This document shows positions 10,489 through 22,107 of a stretch of DNA of 64,000 nucleotides, piece after piece. Each line of letters begins with the position of its first letter. Position 1 is the first letter of the stretch. Location of the stretch: positions 1,737,786 through 1,801,785 of the forward strand of contig CACVBU010000878.1 of the NCBI GenBank assembly GCA_902728285.1. Direction: 5' to 3'. The DNA is from Clytia hemisphaerica (lineage: Eukaryota > Cnidaria > Hydrozoa > Leptothecata > Clytiidae). The position numbers were made by a program, and so were the translations under genes. Below the pieces are notes generated by a model. The model ran no database searches and was not told the origin of the DNA. It saw only the letters and a list, made by a program, of their open reading frames with translations.

Positions 10489-13400
10489 GTAAATTATTAT
10501 TTTTTTAATAGTTCTATTTATACTGAGACGGTTAATTTGTCTGAGACGAGCAATTTAGAAAATTAGCATTATGACAGATTATGAAGGAGTGTACTTCCCA
10601 TTCATGTTTCCATAAATGGGATCTCCTCCACGGATCACAATTTACAAACTTCTCGTCTCAGACGATTTTTCCGTCTCAGTATAAATGAAACTAATCATCA
10701 ATCTGTCATTTTGATATAAACTGTTCTCAGAGATACTAATACAATATTAACTGTTTTGGAGGGCCGTACGGGAAAATATTGCCCGAGGGCGCAAGTTCAG
10801 ACCGAGCTTGCGAGCATATTTTCTATTTTTTTGTAGATTAGATGACTGTAGTACAGTTGAATCTCCTTAAAAGGGGGCATTCTTTTAGGACCCGTGGACA
10901 TCTTTTACGTGTCGCAACCAAACATGGTCAATTTTAAAGAATGAAGTATCTAAGGAGTTTTTCGCGAGAGTTTTCTGGTCTTTCACTCATTCATTCGTCC
11001 AGCTAGTTCGTTCGTTCGTTCGTTCGTTCGTTCGTTCGTTCGTTCGTTCGTTCGTTCGTTCGTTCGTTTTTTTTTTCGTTCGTTCACCCTTACAATTATT
11101 TGACTATCTATCTATTTATTTATTTATTTATTCTTTTGTTCGCTTTCTTTTTTTATTCATTCGCTCTTTCTATTTCAGATGCTGTCATAGTTTCACCAAA
11201 GTTCTCCAACTTTTTAAACTTTTCATCCTACATCGAATACCCTTGGTTTCAAACAGGAAGATATGCGAAGGAGAGATTTGAAGTTCGTTTCCAATTTCAC
11301 GTTGTTGGGACATCGAGTTTCACAAATTGTTTGCTCGTTTATTTTGGACAAAGTACTATGGGTATGTAATCAATTTTTGAATTGTTACTACAATTTCAAA
11401 TCTTTTCGCTTTTTCTCTATATAACGCTTATAAGCATATGAAGGCTCAGATTTGCAGAATTTCTACGCATAACATAAGCATATATATGTCAGCATGGAAT
11501 ATTTTTCAAGTTGTCATTTTTTATCTGTTTAAAAAGGTTTGGTAGAGGTCAAGTAAAAAAGACATTCCACGGCTATCTACATTCCACTGCTTCCAAAATC
11601 TGAACAAATTTTTACAAAATTTCTGAAATTTCATTAAAAACTTGGCTCAGGGTGAATCATAAGCATGATTCATAAGCATATAATAAGCATAAGCTATGCC
11701 TGGATGCTTTAAGAACTTACACATACACGAGCCTGACCAAAGGGCACTTGCTTATAGAAAAAACATGTATCGCGTTGTCCAAACATCTACACGCTTTTTT
11801 TTTAAGAATGGTGTAAATCCATTTCATCATGAATATTCTTAACTTTTTTGGGAAAATCATCCTAAAATATTCTTTTCGAATGCAAATTGATTTTGATTTG
11901 ATCACTTTTTTAACCATACGGTTTGAAGCCAAAAACTCAATCCTAAAGAGGAGATTGGTAAAAGGTAGTCAAAATCTGAACATGGACATTCAGAGATTCA
12001 GTCCGTAAATATAATATCTTTTTTTAGAAGTTTTACTGTCTTTGCATTCATCCTTTTCACAGAAGAGCTGTATAAAGTCATGAAAATGAACTTCTTATGA
12101 TCTTCATTTTTATATCAGAAACTCTTCAATTTTAGAATGTCACAAATGCGAAAATAAAAATTCTTATAGATTATTTATAGAAATTATATTGGGCTGTTCC
12201 ATAAAATTTCCATACAGAGGGGTGGACGAACCTTTTCAAGTGAAAACAAATTTCTTGGAAAAGTGTAGATATCCCCTGGAAAATGGCAAAATTCTTTTCA
12301 TGTCTTAAATTGAGGGTAGACCCCCCGGAAACTATTCTCGGGTACCTCCTGGAAATGTTAATGGTCATAAAATGGAATAGCCCATTGAGACAGACTATTA
12401 GTATAAAGTAATGATTTTAACATAAACTTGATTTTCGTTACTTCTTTAGGAGCGATGACAGACGATTTCTTTTCCATTGGTATTATGCACTCCCGTCTTT
12501 ACCTTATCTTTAATCTTGGTAGCGGAATCACACTCCTTCGTAGCCCACAAACCTTAGACCGTAACCGGAAATGGCATTTCGCTGTAGCCGGACGTACCGG
12601 TCAAAACAGCTACTTATATCTTGATTCACAAAAGAAAGCGGAAACGGCCAGTTCTGGATCCTCATCATCATTAGACGTTTTCACTCCACTGTATTTTGGT
12701 GGTGTTCCAAATTTTTCTAACCTACCCGGTCAACTATCCGCTTATTTTTACCAAGGATTTGATGGTCTTATAGCGGATGCATCAATCCGTACAGAGTTGG
12801 GCTCCTTCACACCTTTGTTGACTTTGACCAATGGACAAAAGACTGAAGGCATGGTTGGGATTCCAGTGGAAGGAGGACGGAATATAATAAACAAAGGGAG
12901 AGGGATTTGTGATGAGTCGATCAATATATGTGCTAATGGTGGAAAATGTCTAAACACAGGTATCTGTTTTTGTGTAAAATGTGTAAAATTATACAAAATG
13001 TACTAAGATCGAGGTCACCTAAAGATACAAGATCAACTAAAAAAACCTAGCTAAGATTGGGGAATAGTGTCGCTCTTTGTCTCGTTTTCGTTACCCAATT
13101 CGCTCTTCTCTGACTGTCTGTGTGTCTGCGTCTGCCTATCCACTTACACATGACTCGCCTCTTTAGTTACTGAGCTTCGAGGAGGGGGACATCAATTGCC
13201 ATTTTAAGATCTTTGAATTAGATACGTGTTTCGCTTTTATCTGTCTGTCTTTCCTTCTGTCTGTCTGGAGCCAGAAAAACAGCTACAGCCTGCCAACCAG
13301 CCTGGATTCACTTACACATGACTCGTCTCTTTAGTTACTGAGCTTTGAAGAGGGAGGCTTTATATGACCCGGGTTTAGAGTTAATCCCGCAACCGTGTGC

Positions 13401-16400
13401 GCCGAGGACGGATGCTCTACCTTTATTCTTCGGCCGCGAACTTTTGGATTTATTTTTTTGAAAAGCCGCAAAAACCTTTCAACCCCAAACTTTTAAGTGA
13501 CGCCACGCCTACGCATTCATTCCATTTTCTACATAGTGCTAAATAACGCTAAATAAATGGTTATATGTGTCTCTATTCGGGTAAGCTGGAAACATTAGAT
13601 GAACCATATCCAAGTATTATTTCTTCTCAACTTTCAAGGTGCTGGTTTCACTTGTGAATGTGTTGCACCATACAAAGGAATCCTTTGCAATGACCGTGAT
13701 TTGTCATGCGTGGATTACAATCCATGCAGTGCTGGCTCCACATGCCAATCAGACGGGATTACCATATCGTGTGATTGCCCACTTGGAAAACACGGCTATT
13801 TTTGTGACCAAGGTAAGTAAAGTTTGATGTTTTTTTATTGATTTCTGGCTCGTGTGATTGCCCGCTTGGAAAACATGGCTATATTTGTGAGCAAGGTAAA
13901 AGTAAAGTTTGATGTTTTTTAATGGGTTTAAATTTTAATAACCCTATACTAAACTAAATCAAATTTTTTTGTAGTGTTTATCTATAGTGGTTTTTGTATA
14001 TAATTGGAAGGGAACGATACCTCGAAAAAATACCGTAGGATAGCTAAATTTTCTATTATTTCTGGGGACACTTTCCTATTGCCATACTCTGGATAGGTAC
14101 AAAAGTAATTTGTTAGGCGGTCACAAGGTCATTGCGTGTTGTGTACGCATTTGTACCCAGCAAAAACCATTTTTTTGCCGGTAAATCTAAAAAAGACAGC
14201 GGGAAGATCGCCGATATGTACCAGGAAGGTTTCACCGAGGAATTACTACAGTACTGTACTATACTGCATCTTCAACAAAGTCGCATCTGATTGAGTACAA
14301 ATGAAATGACTAGAAATTAGCAAGATGATTTAAACATGCCATCCATCACTTTGGGCTTTTCCAGAAAAAAGCCGTACACCCCCTGTTGAGGAGCTCCAAC
14401 CTTTTGGAATTCCAGGCAATTTTAGGATCATACCCCTCTGGAATACCGAATTTTTACAGATTTTCAATCATTACCCCCATGGAATTCCACTTATTTTTGA
14501 CGGATTTTTGTCTACTGCTATGGAATTCCACTGCATTTCAAACCATAACCCCTTGGAATAGAAATGGACTCCTCAACAGGGGGTGCACGGTTTTTTTCTG
14601 GAAAAGCCCTTTTCAAGTACCTATGATTTATTAGATCCAGGGTGGTCAGTACTAAAATCTTGGACATCGTGATATCGTCTAAAATACTTTTAGTACCACA
14701 GGTGTTATAAACAAAAGGATAAACATGACATATCACTTTTCAAGTACCTGATTTTATTAAAGATCTATTGTTCGTTTCAGGGTCCTTTTTTACCTACTCA
14801 GGAAGTCTACAGAGAGTGTCTTTTTTGAGCACCTCAATTATGTATGTCTGAATTTCATAGCCATAAGACTGACTGAAAAGGAAGAAGTATCATTCAAAAT
14901 ACAGGAATGGAACATAATGTCTATCCCAGTCTGTCATGTTCTATATCACAGATATCATTATATTCTTTTACATACGAGATAGGCTAACTGCGCACAGATT
15001 TCCCGTGGAAGTTTGTCCAATTTTGAAGTCGACTAGTCTGCCATATTGTTTTTCCAATTGACCTAAGATTTTCGAACGTTCGAATTTCAAAACATTCGAA
15101 TCGTACTGTTGACGACCAGAATTGAAAACGAGATGATGGACTAGTCAGCTCTAAAACTGGACACGCTTCCCATATACGGGTAGCCCGTAGTCAAGTAGTT
15201 TGAGATCAGTATCCCAAATCCTTTATCGATTATCATTTTTCCTCTCAGATATCAACGTAACAGTTCCTTATTTCACCAAATCTTCATACATGTCTATGGT
15301 ACCGCCCGCTGATTTGAGTATCCGAACGAAAACGATCATTTCCGTGCGTTTCAAAGCGGACACTGGGAACGGACTTCTTTTCTATACAGCACATTCGATG
15401 GATAGCGGTTCCTTTGGTGATTTCATTGCTGTCAGTATTTGGCAAAGGTGAGCTTAAAAGTCTTCGTGGCATAAATATCTTCTACGTGACTATTCATGAT
15501 ATGCACCATTGAAATGTCTTCCACGGACCCAACAGCTGATTGGTTGAAAGTGACGTATTGTCTGATTTTACGTCACTTACAACCAATCAGTTATTGGGTC
15601 CGTGATGTAATGTCTGAAGACATTGAAGTGGTGCATGTCATGAATAATAATCGTTTCTTCGTGCTTACAAATTGGAGAAATAAGTCGAATCAGGGATAAC
15701 AATAATGATCGGTAAATAGCCGTGATTTTAGTTTGGAGATATTTAAGATTTCGAGGTCGCGTGGTCTGCAAGTGTGGGTCCTTTGGTGAGCCGTCAGTAT
15801 TTGGCAAAGGTGAGACTTCAAAATCTTGGCGAAACAAATATCTTTTAGGTTATCCTTTTCCGGTCGCCAAATCATAAATAAAAAATACATTCATATACAA
15901 TGCATTCTGTGCATATTTCCATCCCAAATTACCACAGATTCGAGATACCAGAAGTTTTTTTGACTAGCATTTTGTTGTTTCTAAAATCCGATATGCAAAA
16001 AATAACAAATCTATAGGCGGAAAGAGAATTAAAAAATCATTATTTGTTTAGCCGCTAGCTTGCCAATAAAATTTCAAACAAATACACTTTTTTAATAACA
16101 AAGGACTACAATAGAACATAAGGCTTTGATGGCCAAAATATTAAGAACAAGTTAAGAATATTTAGTAAGGCGGACTCTGAAAAAACAAATTTCTAAAGAA
16201 ACTGCACAAAAATACTCAGAAAAAGACGAAAATATGAACTCTTAAGAATATTTTTAGGCTTAAAACTCAAAAAGTTGAGAACGGCTTCAAAAATTTTGGA
16301 GGTTCTTATAGAAAAACGTGTATGTGTAGATAGGATATGGTCCAGTTTATTATTAAAATTCACGGCTCCCTTTCATTTTTCCATGTAGATACATTTATGT

Positions 16401-19400
16401 TAAATTCAACCTTGGCACTCATACAGCCTCGATGCGCAGCCGACAAAAAATCACCTTTCACAAATGGCATAGCCTGTATATTCGTCGTGAAAACAAAGAA
16501 GCTGTAATGAGGCTAGATGGAAATTACTACGTTGGAGTGAAAGCCTCTGGTCCAATGTCGAAACTAGATGTTTCTTCAGACTTCTACCTTGGAGGAGCAC
16601 CATTACTGTCCAGTATTCAAAAAGCAGCATTGAAAGACGTACAATCGCAACATGATTTTACTGGATGTGTAGATTCATTCAAGGTACAGTAGAGTCTCTG
16701 TAATTCGAACTGTCAGGGGGAGCAAATCATTCGAGTAATGGAGACATTCGAATTGTAGAGGTTTGCAAAGTTATCCCTATTATTTGTAATCCAGATTCGA
16801 ATGGAAACACATGCTCTAGAAACAAGCTCCAATTTAGACGACGTACTTTTCGCCCTGTCTATTCTAATTGTGAATTAAAGTGGGCATAAGGTTGGCTGTC
16901 TAAAGTCAATGAATTGCCCTCTTTTGACGTCAATGCAATGATGTCTTCCGATCTTTCCAATCAAAAAATTAACTGCCCACTTTGTGGCCATTTTTGGCCT
17001 ACTCTTACAATTAGAATAGGCAGGACAGAAAGTCGGCCGTCTAAACTAGAGCTAATCGCAAAATGATTTTACTGGATGTGTAGACTCGTTCAAGGTAGCC
17101 TGCTTTTTTATACCGTCGTTTTATGTCGTTTTAAGATTCCAACCCAACTAATTTAATCCCAAATTGAATTTGCGTTTTCACATGAAGATCTCTGATTTTT
17201 TAAATGAAATCCATGCAAAATTTCTATTGTCAGATTTTCAGCACAAGTACACAAAACACTGTAAATTAATACTTTTGAGTAAAAAATGACATTTTCAAGG
17301 CAATTTTCAACTGGTTTCTTGGTTTACTCAAGAAATTAAATCTTGCGAAAATTAAATACAATCAAAGTAAGATCCCGCTAATTGTCTATGAGATGTCTCC
17401 ATGCTGACCGGGGAAAAAAATGGAAAAATTGCATCGAGATTTACTGGAAATAGCTGTGTCCAACTGAGATACTGACCAAATTTCTTAAGTTTATATTGAA
17501 CTAGCTGGAGTCTTGGTCTTTTTCCGCTGGAAACTGTCCAGTAGGTTTTAGGTGAATCGACGGTACAGTTTTCGAAGGATCATCGTTATTTTTCACTCTA
17601 GATAAATGGCCACCATTTCGAATTATCATCTTCAATCAAATCAAACAATGGTCGAAATATTCAAGAATGTGGTACGGCATGCTCACAGAATAATTGTCAG
17701 AATGGCGCACTATGTTCACCTCTAGCACAAGATTTGAACACAACGGCACCTGAAGACGTCGGTTACTCTTGTCAATGTCCATTGGGTTTGAGCGGACAAC
17801 TGTGTGATAAAGGTTTGACACTTAAAAACCATTCACTTTAAAAGTGTGCACTCTTTCTTTGCTACCATGTAGAAACCACGTCCAAGGGAATAAGTCTTAA
17901 ATATGATGACATGGTTTCCATATGCAGAACAAAAATCACAAGGAAAAGTCGAATCCAACCGCTTTAAAGATATCCAATCGCTACCATATGGAAACCACTC
18001 TCAAGGGAATTACTCTTAATTACGCTGACATGGTTTCCACGTTAAAGCAGAAAATAGTGCACATTTAAAAGGAATACCTTACTTACCCATAACAATCTAA
18101 AAGCTTCCTTAACACTCAAACGCGCCAAAAATTACAAAAAATTGGATAGTTCTTAGGTACGGTCACTTTAAAAAAGAGAAAAACTCGAAGCTGGTGCTTT
18201 ATTAACGAAAGAGTTCTCTCAGGGTCTTTTTTAGCCGGCCAGCTTGGTTTGCCTCTCGAATTATTCAGAAAATTAGATTTATAGTCCCCATCCCCCATCC
18301 CATGAAGCATAGATTCTCGTCTATAACTTTGATTTCTATATTTCTATAAAGTAATATAATTCTATATATTTTATATAATTTCTATAATTTTAGAAATCAC
18401 GACGCTTACTAAAGGCAAATTCGCAAACACAAGCTATTGGTACAGTAGACGTTCAAATTTCAGGTAAATTCTTTCTCATGATGGCTACAGTGGAGTCTCT
18501 TTAACGCTAGCCTTTATAACTCGAATGTCTTCTTAACTTGAACCTCTATAACTCGAATGTTTTCTTTAACTCGAACCTCTATAACTCGAATGTCATCTTA
18601 ACTAGTCAAATTGAAACCTTACCTTCTCCGTCACAGAAAAACACACATACATAAACTTGGTAATGTCTTCCACGGACCCAACAGCTGAGTGGTTGCAAGT
18701 GACGTATTGACTGATTTTACGTCACTTACAACCAATCAGCTATTGGGTCTGTGATGTAATGTCAGAGGACATTGCAATGGCGCATATCATGAATACAGTA
18801 TCTTTTAAGTAAAGTAAATTCCCTCATTCATCCAACACCCTCAAGAGACAAATGAGCCTTTTTGTGCAACATTTCTCTCCTTTTTTAATTTCACAGCTCG
18901 ACTTACTACTCTCACCTGAAGTTGAATTTCCAAACAAGCACGTCGGACGGTCTTTTATTCATGAACGCGCGGTTAAAAGATGTGAATAGTGATCAACTAA
19001 TGATTGGCTTAGACGGAGGGAAGTTGAAGATAGTGTTTGTATTGGACAAAATAGTGGCTTTTGCGTACAGTGATTTTTTATATGATGATGGGATAGCTCA
19101 TAAATTAGTTGTGTCCAGGTAAGCCCTGTTACAGAAGCTCTACTACCTTAAGCGAACTTATTTTGGCAGGAGCTAGTTTTGCCGAATTCTGCGAATTTAG
19201 ATAAAATTCTCCAAAATTAGTTACCCCAAAATAAGTTCCCTTAAGGTATTTGATACACTTCTTTATTCGTTGAAAATCGAATTCCATTTGAAAATCGAAT
19301 TCCCTTTGCTATTTCTTTGTTTACAAAAGCAATAGAATGTGAGGTCATATCTCGAAACAACTTTCGATCTTTCATTTGCTTGGATGATATCGTTGCGTAA

Positions 19401-20886
19401 ATAAGTAGCATTTATTTATCTGACTCATCATTGAGACACTATTCATTCTGTGGCTTATTCCTTTCACCCCCATACAACATCTTTAAGCTTCTGTAACGTT
19501 GTTCCTCGAAAAATCGAACTGTGATGTTGGAATTCGCAGTTTGCGACTTAACAGTCTGTTCCTCTAAAGAATTCCGCATTGTAACACGCATGCGTAATTT
19601 GTCGTTCTTTAAAACCATATGTAGTTAATTTCCGTGATAAACAGAGAGGAATGAATACGTAGGGGCGGTACAGTCACTTTCGGTCGGGGATTGTGGATGG
19701 CGACATGTGTCGTTTTTTATGAAATTAGTCGTTCTTTTTTGTCAATTTTTAGTAATGCAGGATTCTTTAAATAAACATTTTTCTTACCGTTTTAGAATTG
19801 GTAATATGATTCAATTCTTTGTCAATGGTCACACTCCAAAAATCATGAGTAATACTCAAATCAAAGAATCTATGACAACAGATGGCCATATTTATATTGG
19901 TGAGTTACATTACATTTTCTATAGCCATTTCACCGTAGAAATCAACGTGCTTGTTCTCTACCATTTAGTGGCTAAACTTTATCATTTCCGGGGAAAACAT
20001 ACCGATAAAGGTAAGTTTCGCTACAAATGCGTAGCCGGCCTCATGGCTGACCGCCTAACAAGTTGAAGCTACAGTTGTTGCTCTCTAATTCGATTTTCAA
20101 ATGGAATCGGATTTTCATCAAATAAAGGAGCGTATCGAAAAGTAGTTTCTTGTTGACGGTGACTCTCTATTATATATTATCTATTATATATTATCGAATA
20201 ATGGAGCGTATCGAATAGTAGAACGTCGAATTAGAGAACATCAACTATACTTTTAAACTTACACAGAGTGTCGGTCTTCTTTCGTTGTATATTTGTAAAA
20301 TAAGAGAGTTTTACCGGGAATGAGAAAGTTTAACCATCCTATGGTAGTGTGTACAACATGCTACCATCTCTAAAACGTGTTTATGAAAATCTTTTCGAGA
20401 AGCCTTTTTTTCGAACATTTTCTTTTTCCTACGTCCTATACGACATTCTATCTAAGAACAGTAAACGGGCTTTCGAATTGATTTTTTTTTTGCTTTTATT
20501 CCGTGTAACTCACACGAAAAAGTATCAACAAGCAAATAAACTCTGATGGTTTGAGACAGCGCACATTAATATATTATCCAATCAGAGGGTTTGAACATTT
20601 TCTCGTGCCACATACACTGAATCAAAACATAGACCTTATTCGAAACCAGTGTATTGTATAGTTTTTCAACAACAGCCTTACACTTACTGTTTCTTATAAC
20701 AGCGACAATTTCAATATCCATTCCATAGGTGGTCTACCATCGGATGTCCGAAAATTAACCAAAACTCATTTTATGTCCGGATTTAATGGTTGTATTTCTG
20801 AAGTCGAGTTTAACGAGGAGAAATCAGTAATTGATTTTGCATCAAGATCGAATAGCGTGGGAAGGAACATTGGTCAATGCATATGA
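10210..20886 (+). CDS. Agrin-type EGF/laminin-G matrix protein, C-terminal 11 exons
   Basis: Exons traced by reading frame, domain content and splice sites: 10210-10488, 11179-11361, 12450-12959, 13639-13812, 15249-15447, 16389-16683, 17602-17812, 18394-18463, 18897-19118, 19796-19899 and 20729-20886 (TGA at 20884). All junctions have GT/AG and compatible phases. The product, about 800 residues, is EGF-EGF-LamG1-EGF-EGF-LamG2-EGF-LamG3. This order matches the C-terminal half of agrin (EGF-LG1-EGF-EGF-LG2-EGF-LG3) better than pikachurin or perlecan, but with one extra leading EGF. Such proteins are secreted, and their LamG domains bind receptors such as dystroglycan-type glycans. The first exon seen starts in phase 1, so the N-terminus, signal peptide and any follistatin/SEA or FN3 domains lie outside what I can identify. 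Exons 4, 5 and 6 each have a decayed copy of their 3' edge downstream. Orthology to agrin rather than pikachurin is inference. Confidence 0.85.
10516..10686. mobile_element. Intronic MITE, ATTTATACTGAGACG termini
   Basis: Inverted ends ATTTATACTGAGACGG and CCGTCTCAGTATAAAT about 170 bp apart, followed inward by TCTGAGACGAG / CTCGTCTCAGA. No coding content. Confidence 0.7.
10998..11080. repeat. (CGTT)n microsatellite
   Basis: About 17 uninterrupted GTTC/CGTT units followed by a T run and then TATC/TATT low complexity up to about 11135. Confidence 0.95.
11179..12959 (+). CDS. Two exons: laminin G domain 1 plus start of EGF 3
   Basis: Exons 11179-11361 and 12450-12959. LamG strands are recognisable in RFEVRFQFHV ... 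NCLLVYFGQ and LYLIFNLGSGITLLRS, then RKWHFAVAGRTGQNSYLYLD and PLYFGGVPNF, ending GFDGLIADASI. The second exon continues into ICANGGKCLNTG, the first half of the next EGF module. Donor CACAG|GTATCT. Confidence 0.88.
12191..12383. mobile_element. Intronic Harbinger-like MITE, 3-bp duplication ATT
   Basis: Ends GGGCTGTTCCATAAAATTTC and GTCATAAAATGGAATAGCCC are inverted, flanked by ATT on both sides. GGG/CCC termini with a 3-bp duplication fit PIF/Harbinger elements by established family features. It lies just 5' of the LamG1 exon at 12450. Confidence 0.6.
13140..13356. repeat. Short direct repeat pair
   Basis: A block reading CACTTACACATGACTCG, CTCTTTAGTTACTGAGCTT is present at about 13140-13190 and 13309-13356, separated by a CTGTCTGTCT-rich stretch. 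Confidence 0.7.
13639..13812 (+). CDS. Exon: end of EGF 3 and complete EGF 4
   Basis: Acceptor CTTTCAAG, donor CCAAG|GTAAGT. Encodes FTCECVAPYKGILC, then CVDYNPCSAGSTC ... CDCPLGKHGYFC. The last 46 bp of this exon plus the donor and 37 bp of intron are duplicated in tandem at 13850-13932. Confidence 0.88.
13850..13932 (+). pseudogene. Tandem copy of the EGF4 exon 3' end with splice donor
   Basis: An 83-bp tandem duplicate of 13767-13849, directly abutting it: same TCGTGTGATTGCCC, CTTGGAAAACA, GGCTAT and CAAGGTAA junction, then AGTAAAGTTTGATG. It carries a handful of substitutions and still has a GT donor-like site, but no acceptor or complete EGF module. Confidence 0.85.
14353..14609. mobile_element. 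Intronic Harbinger-like MITE, 3-bp duplication TTT
   Basis: About 40-bp inverted ends: GGGCTTTTCCAGAAAAAAGC on the left, TTTTTTTCTGGAAAAGCCC on the right, with ACCCCCTGTTGAGGAG / CTCCTCAACAGGGGGT inside. Flanked by TTT. The interior has repeated GGAATTCCA steps. Confidence 0.7.
14984..15190. mobile_element. Intronic inverted-repeat element related to 3880-4035
   Basis: The left part has CTGCGCACAGATTTCCCGTG and GACTAGTC, the right part GGACTAGTCAGC and CTGGACACGCTTCCC, loosely inverted. Internal TTCGAACGTTCGAA palindrome. A diverged relative lies at 3880-4035. Confidence 0.5.
15249..16683 (+). CDS. Two exons: laminin G domain 2
   Basis: Exons 15249-15447 (phase 1 to 2) and 16389-16683 (phase 2 to 0). 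Encodes IISVRFKADTGNGLLFYT ... FIAVSIW, then KFNLGTHTASMRS, HKWHSLYIRRENKEAVMRLD, DFYLGGAP and HDFTGCVDSFKV. Decayed copies of both exon 3' ends lie downstream, near 15776-15850 and 17051-17100. Confidence 0.88.
15491..15646. mobile_element. Intronic palindromic MITE, copy 1
   Basis: Ends TATTCATGATATGCACC and GGTGCATGTCATGAATA. Core ACCCAACAGCTGATTGGTTG / CAACCAATCAGTTATTGGGT around TGACGTATTGTCTGATTTTACGTCA. A second copy is at 18659-18796 in another intron of the same gene. Confidence 0.75.
15776..15850 (+). pseudogene. Decayed copy of the LamG2 first-exon 3' end
   Basis: Repeats TCCTTTGGTGA, GTCAGTATTTGGCAAAGGTGAG and the following intron bases (AAATATCTT) of 15405-15485. It includes the splice donor but lacks the rest of the exon. 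It lies about 370 bp downstream of the original, with a MITE between. Confidence 0.75.
17051..17100 (+). pseudogene. Decayed copy of the LamG2 second-exon 3' end
   Basis: ATGATTTTACTGGATGTGTA, GACTCGTTCAAGGTA matches the exon end at 16654-16689 with three substitutions, including the donor. About 410 bp downstream of the original. Confidence 0.75.
17602..17812 (+). CDS. Exon: end of LamG2 and EGF-like domain 5
   Basis: Starts in phase 0 with INGHHFELSSS, closes LamG2 with NIQECGTACS, then EGF CSQNNCQNGALC ... CQCPLGLSGQLC. There is an unusually long loop (about 16 residues) between the third and fourth EGF cysteines. Donor AAAG|GTTTGA is weak. Confidence 0.85.
17862..18040. repeat. Intronic direct repeat, about 65 bp, two copies
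   Basis: GCTACCATGTAGAAACCAC ... CAAGGGAATAAGTCTTAA ... GACATGGTTTCCA is repeated about 118 bp later with substitutions. Each copy also folds on itself (GAAACCA / TGGTTTC). Confidence 0.65.
18394..20886 (+). CDS. Four exons: laminin G domain 3 and stop
   Basis: Exons 18394-18463, 18897-19118, 19796-19899 and 20729-20886. Encodes KGKFANTSYWYS, HLKLNFQTSTSDGLLFMNAR, QLMIGLDGGKLKIVF, GIAHKLVVSR, NMIQFFVNGH and HIYIGGLPSD, then FNGCISEVEFNEE and the C-terminal NIGQCI-stop. The final Cys close to the stop is usual for a terminal LamG domain. No poly(A) signal was found close to the stop. Confidence 0.87.
18659..18796. mobile_element. Intronic palindromic MITE, copy 2
   Basis: Same core as 15491-15646 (TAATGTCTTCCACGGACCC ... 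GGGTCTGTGATGTAATGTC) with the left terminus partly lost and the right end GCGCATATCATGAATA kept. Just upstream lies a CTCTATAACTCGAATGT repeat array (about 18505-18605). Confidence 0.7.
19146..19246. mobile_element. 101-bp intronic MITE with TA duplication
   Basis: Ends CCTTAAGCGAACTTATTTTGG and CCAAAATAAGTTCCCTTAAGG, flanked by TA. Too short to encode anything. Tc1/mariner-like by its TA target. Confidence 0.7.
20072..20247. mobile_element. Pogo-like MITE in the last LamG gene intron
   Basis: TA-CAGTTGTTGCTCTCTAATTCGA on the left, TCGAATTAGAGAACATCAACTA-TA on the right. GGAGCGTATCGAA is repeated inside. Same family as 27174-27339. Confidence 0.7.
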
Positions 20887-21867
20887 AAATTTTGGATATT
20901 TATAGTGAGTGTTAAGAATCTTGCAAAATGGCATCGAGCGACAAAGCAGTGTACAGTTAGAGCTGTTTCACGCTTATTTGAATTCCCCTATAATTTGAAT
21001 TTATTCCTGGTCCTCGTCAAGGAGAAACCCTTTTAAGATGTTTTCCTTTATTCAAATCTTATTGTAACTCGAACATAGAAAATTTCCCTTTCGAACACCC
21101 CCTTCAAAATTTATAGACCCGGTGGGATTTCTTTAACCAGTTGGGATGAAAACAACGGACTGAAACTCGATGGGGACTGTATTTTTTATGGCTGGGGATT
21201 TCAATTCTCTTGTTTTTAAGCCAGGAAATTCTTAGGGGATGAGAAAAATAGTAAATATTTTGCAGTAAGGATTGGTTTATTTGATTATTTTTTCAGTGGG
21301 GACAAAAAATGGAGGATAATTTTCCACTGGGGACGATATTTTGGCCAATTTTTCCAGTTGGAAGGGTCCCAGTGGGTTTCTGAGACCCCCTGTATTCGAA
21401 CTTGAATTAACGAGAGTTAACTTAGTCCACATGAAATTTTCCACTTAAGGTACAATGGAAAAAGATAATATCATAGGTGGTTCACAATTTATTTTGAGTT
21501 TAATTGAAACTAGGGTTGCATTGTAAATTTAGGAGATCTAGAATATTCCGACTTATGTTTTTATTGGGTTATACCTAATCGTTTTTTGCTAAAAGATTTC
21601 AACAACTAGAAAAAAACAATTTAAATAATTTTCTTTTGAGAAATACAGAAAGTGTAAGAAAACAAAAAATTAGGCTAGAGCATTGGGATTATTGGGATCG
21701 TGTTTCTTTAAAATGATACTATTATTTCAGATTAAAAGTATTTTTCTCACTTTAGTTTCATTTGAATATTTTTTCAACAAATTTTTATTTTTTTATTTTT
21801 TGTTCATGGTCTCCTGGTCATTTTACTTTATAAATTATTTTTAAATAACCTTGCTGATTTCGATGTG
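20887..21867. other. Downstream flank of the LamG gene, no gene seen
   Basis: AT-rich sequence with a fragment of the pogo-like repeat near 20953. No exon-like stretch and no clear poly(A) signal were found. Confidence 0.4.
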
Positions 21868-22107
21868 CCCTATGTTGCAAAACTATGTATACATTCGCTT
21901 TTCAATGTTCCTTAGAATTAGAAATATCGCTTTGATAAAATTAGGAATTTCGCTTTGATAAAGTTGATTTTTTCAAAGCGAAAATTAAAATTTTATCAAA
22001 GGGAGATTTTTATCTTTATCGAAGCGAAAATTCAAATTTTTTAGCGAGATTTCTAATTCTACGGAATTTTAAAAAGCGAAAGTTTGTATAGTTTTGCAAC
22101 ATAGGCC
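21868..22107. mobile_element. MITE with GCCCTATGTTGCAAAACTAT ends
   Basis: Left CCCTATGTTGCAAAACTATG, right TATAGTTTTGCAACATAGGCC. The interior is built of CGCTTTGATAAA / TTTATCAAAG-type inverted steps, so the whole 240 bp can fold. No clear target duplication. Confidence 0.65.

Noticed and set aside
12748-12996. Minus-strand frame opposite the LamG1 exon
   Set aside because: Shadow of the well-supported plus-strand coding exon.
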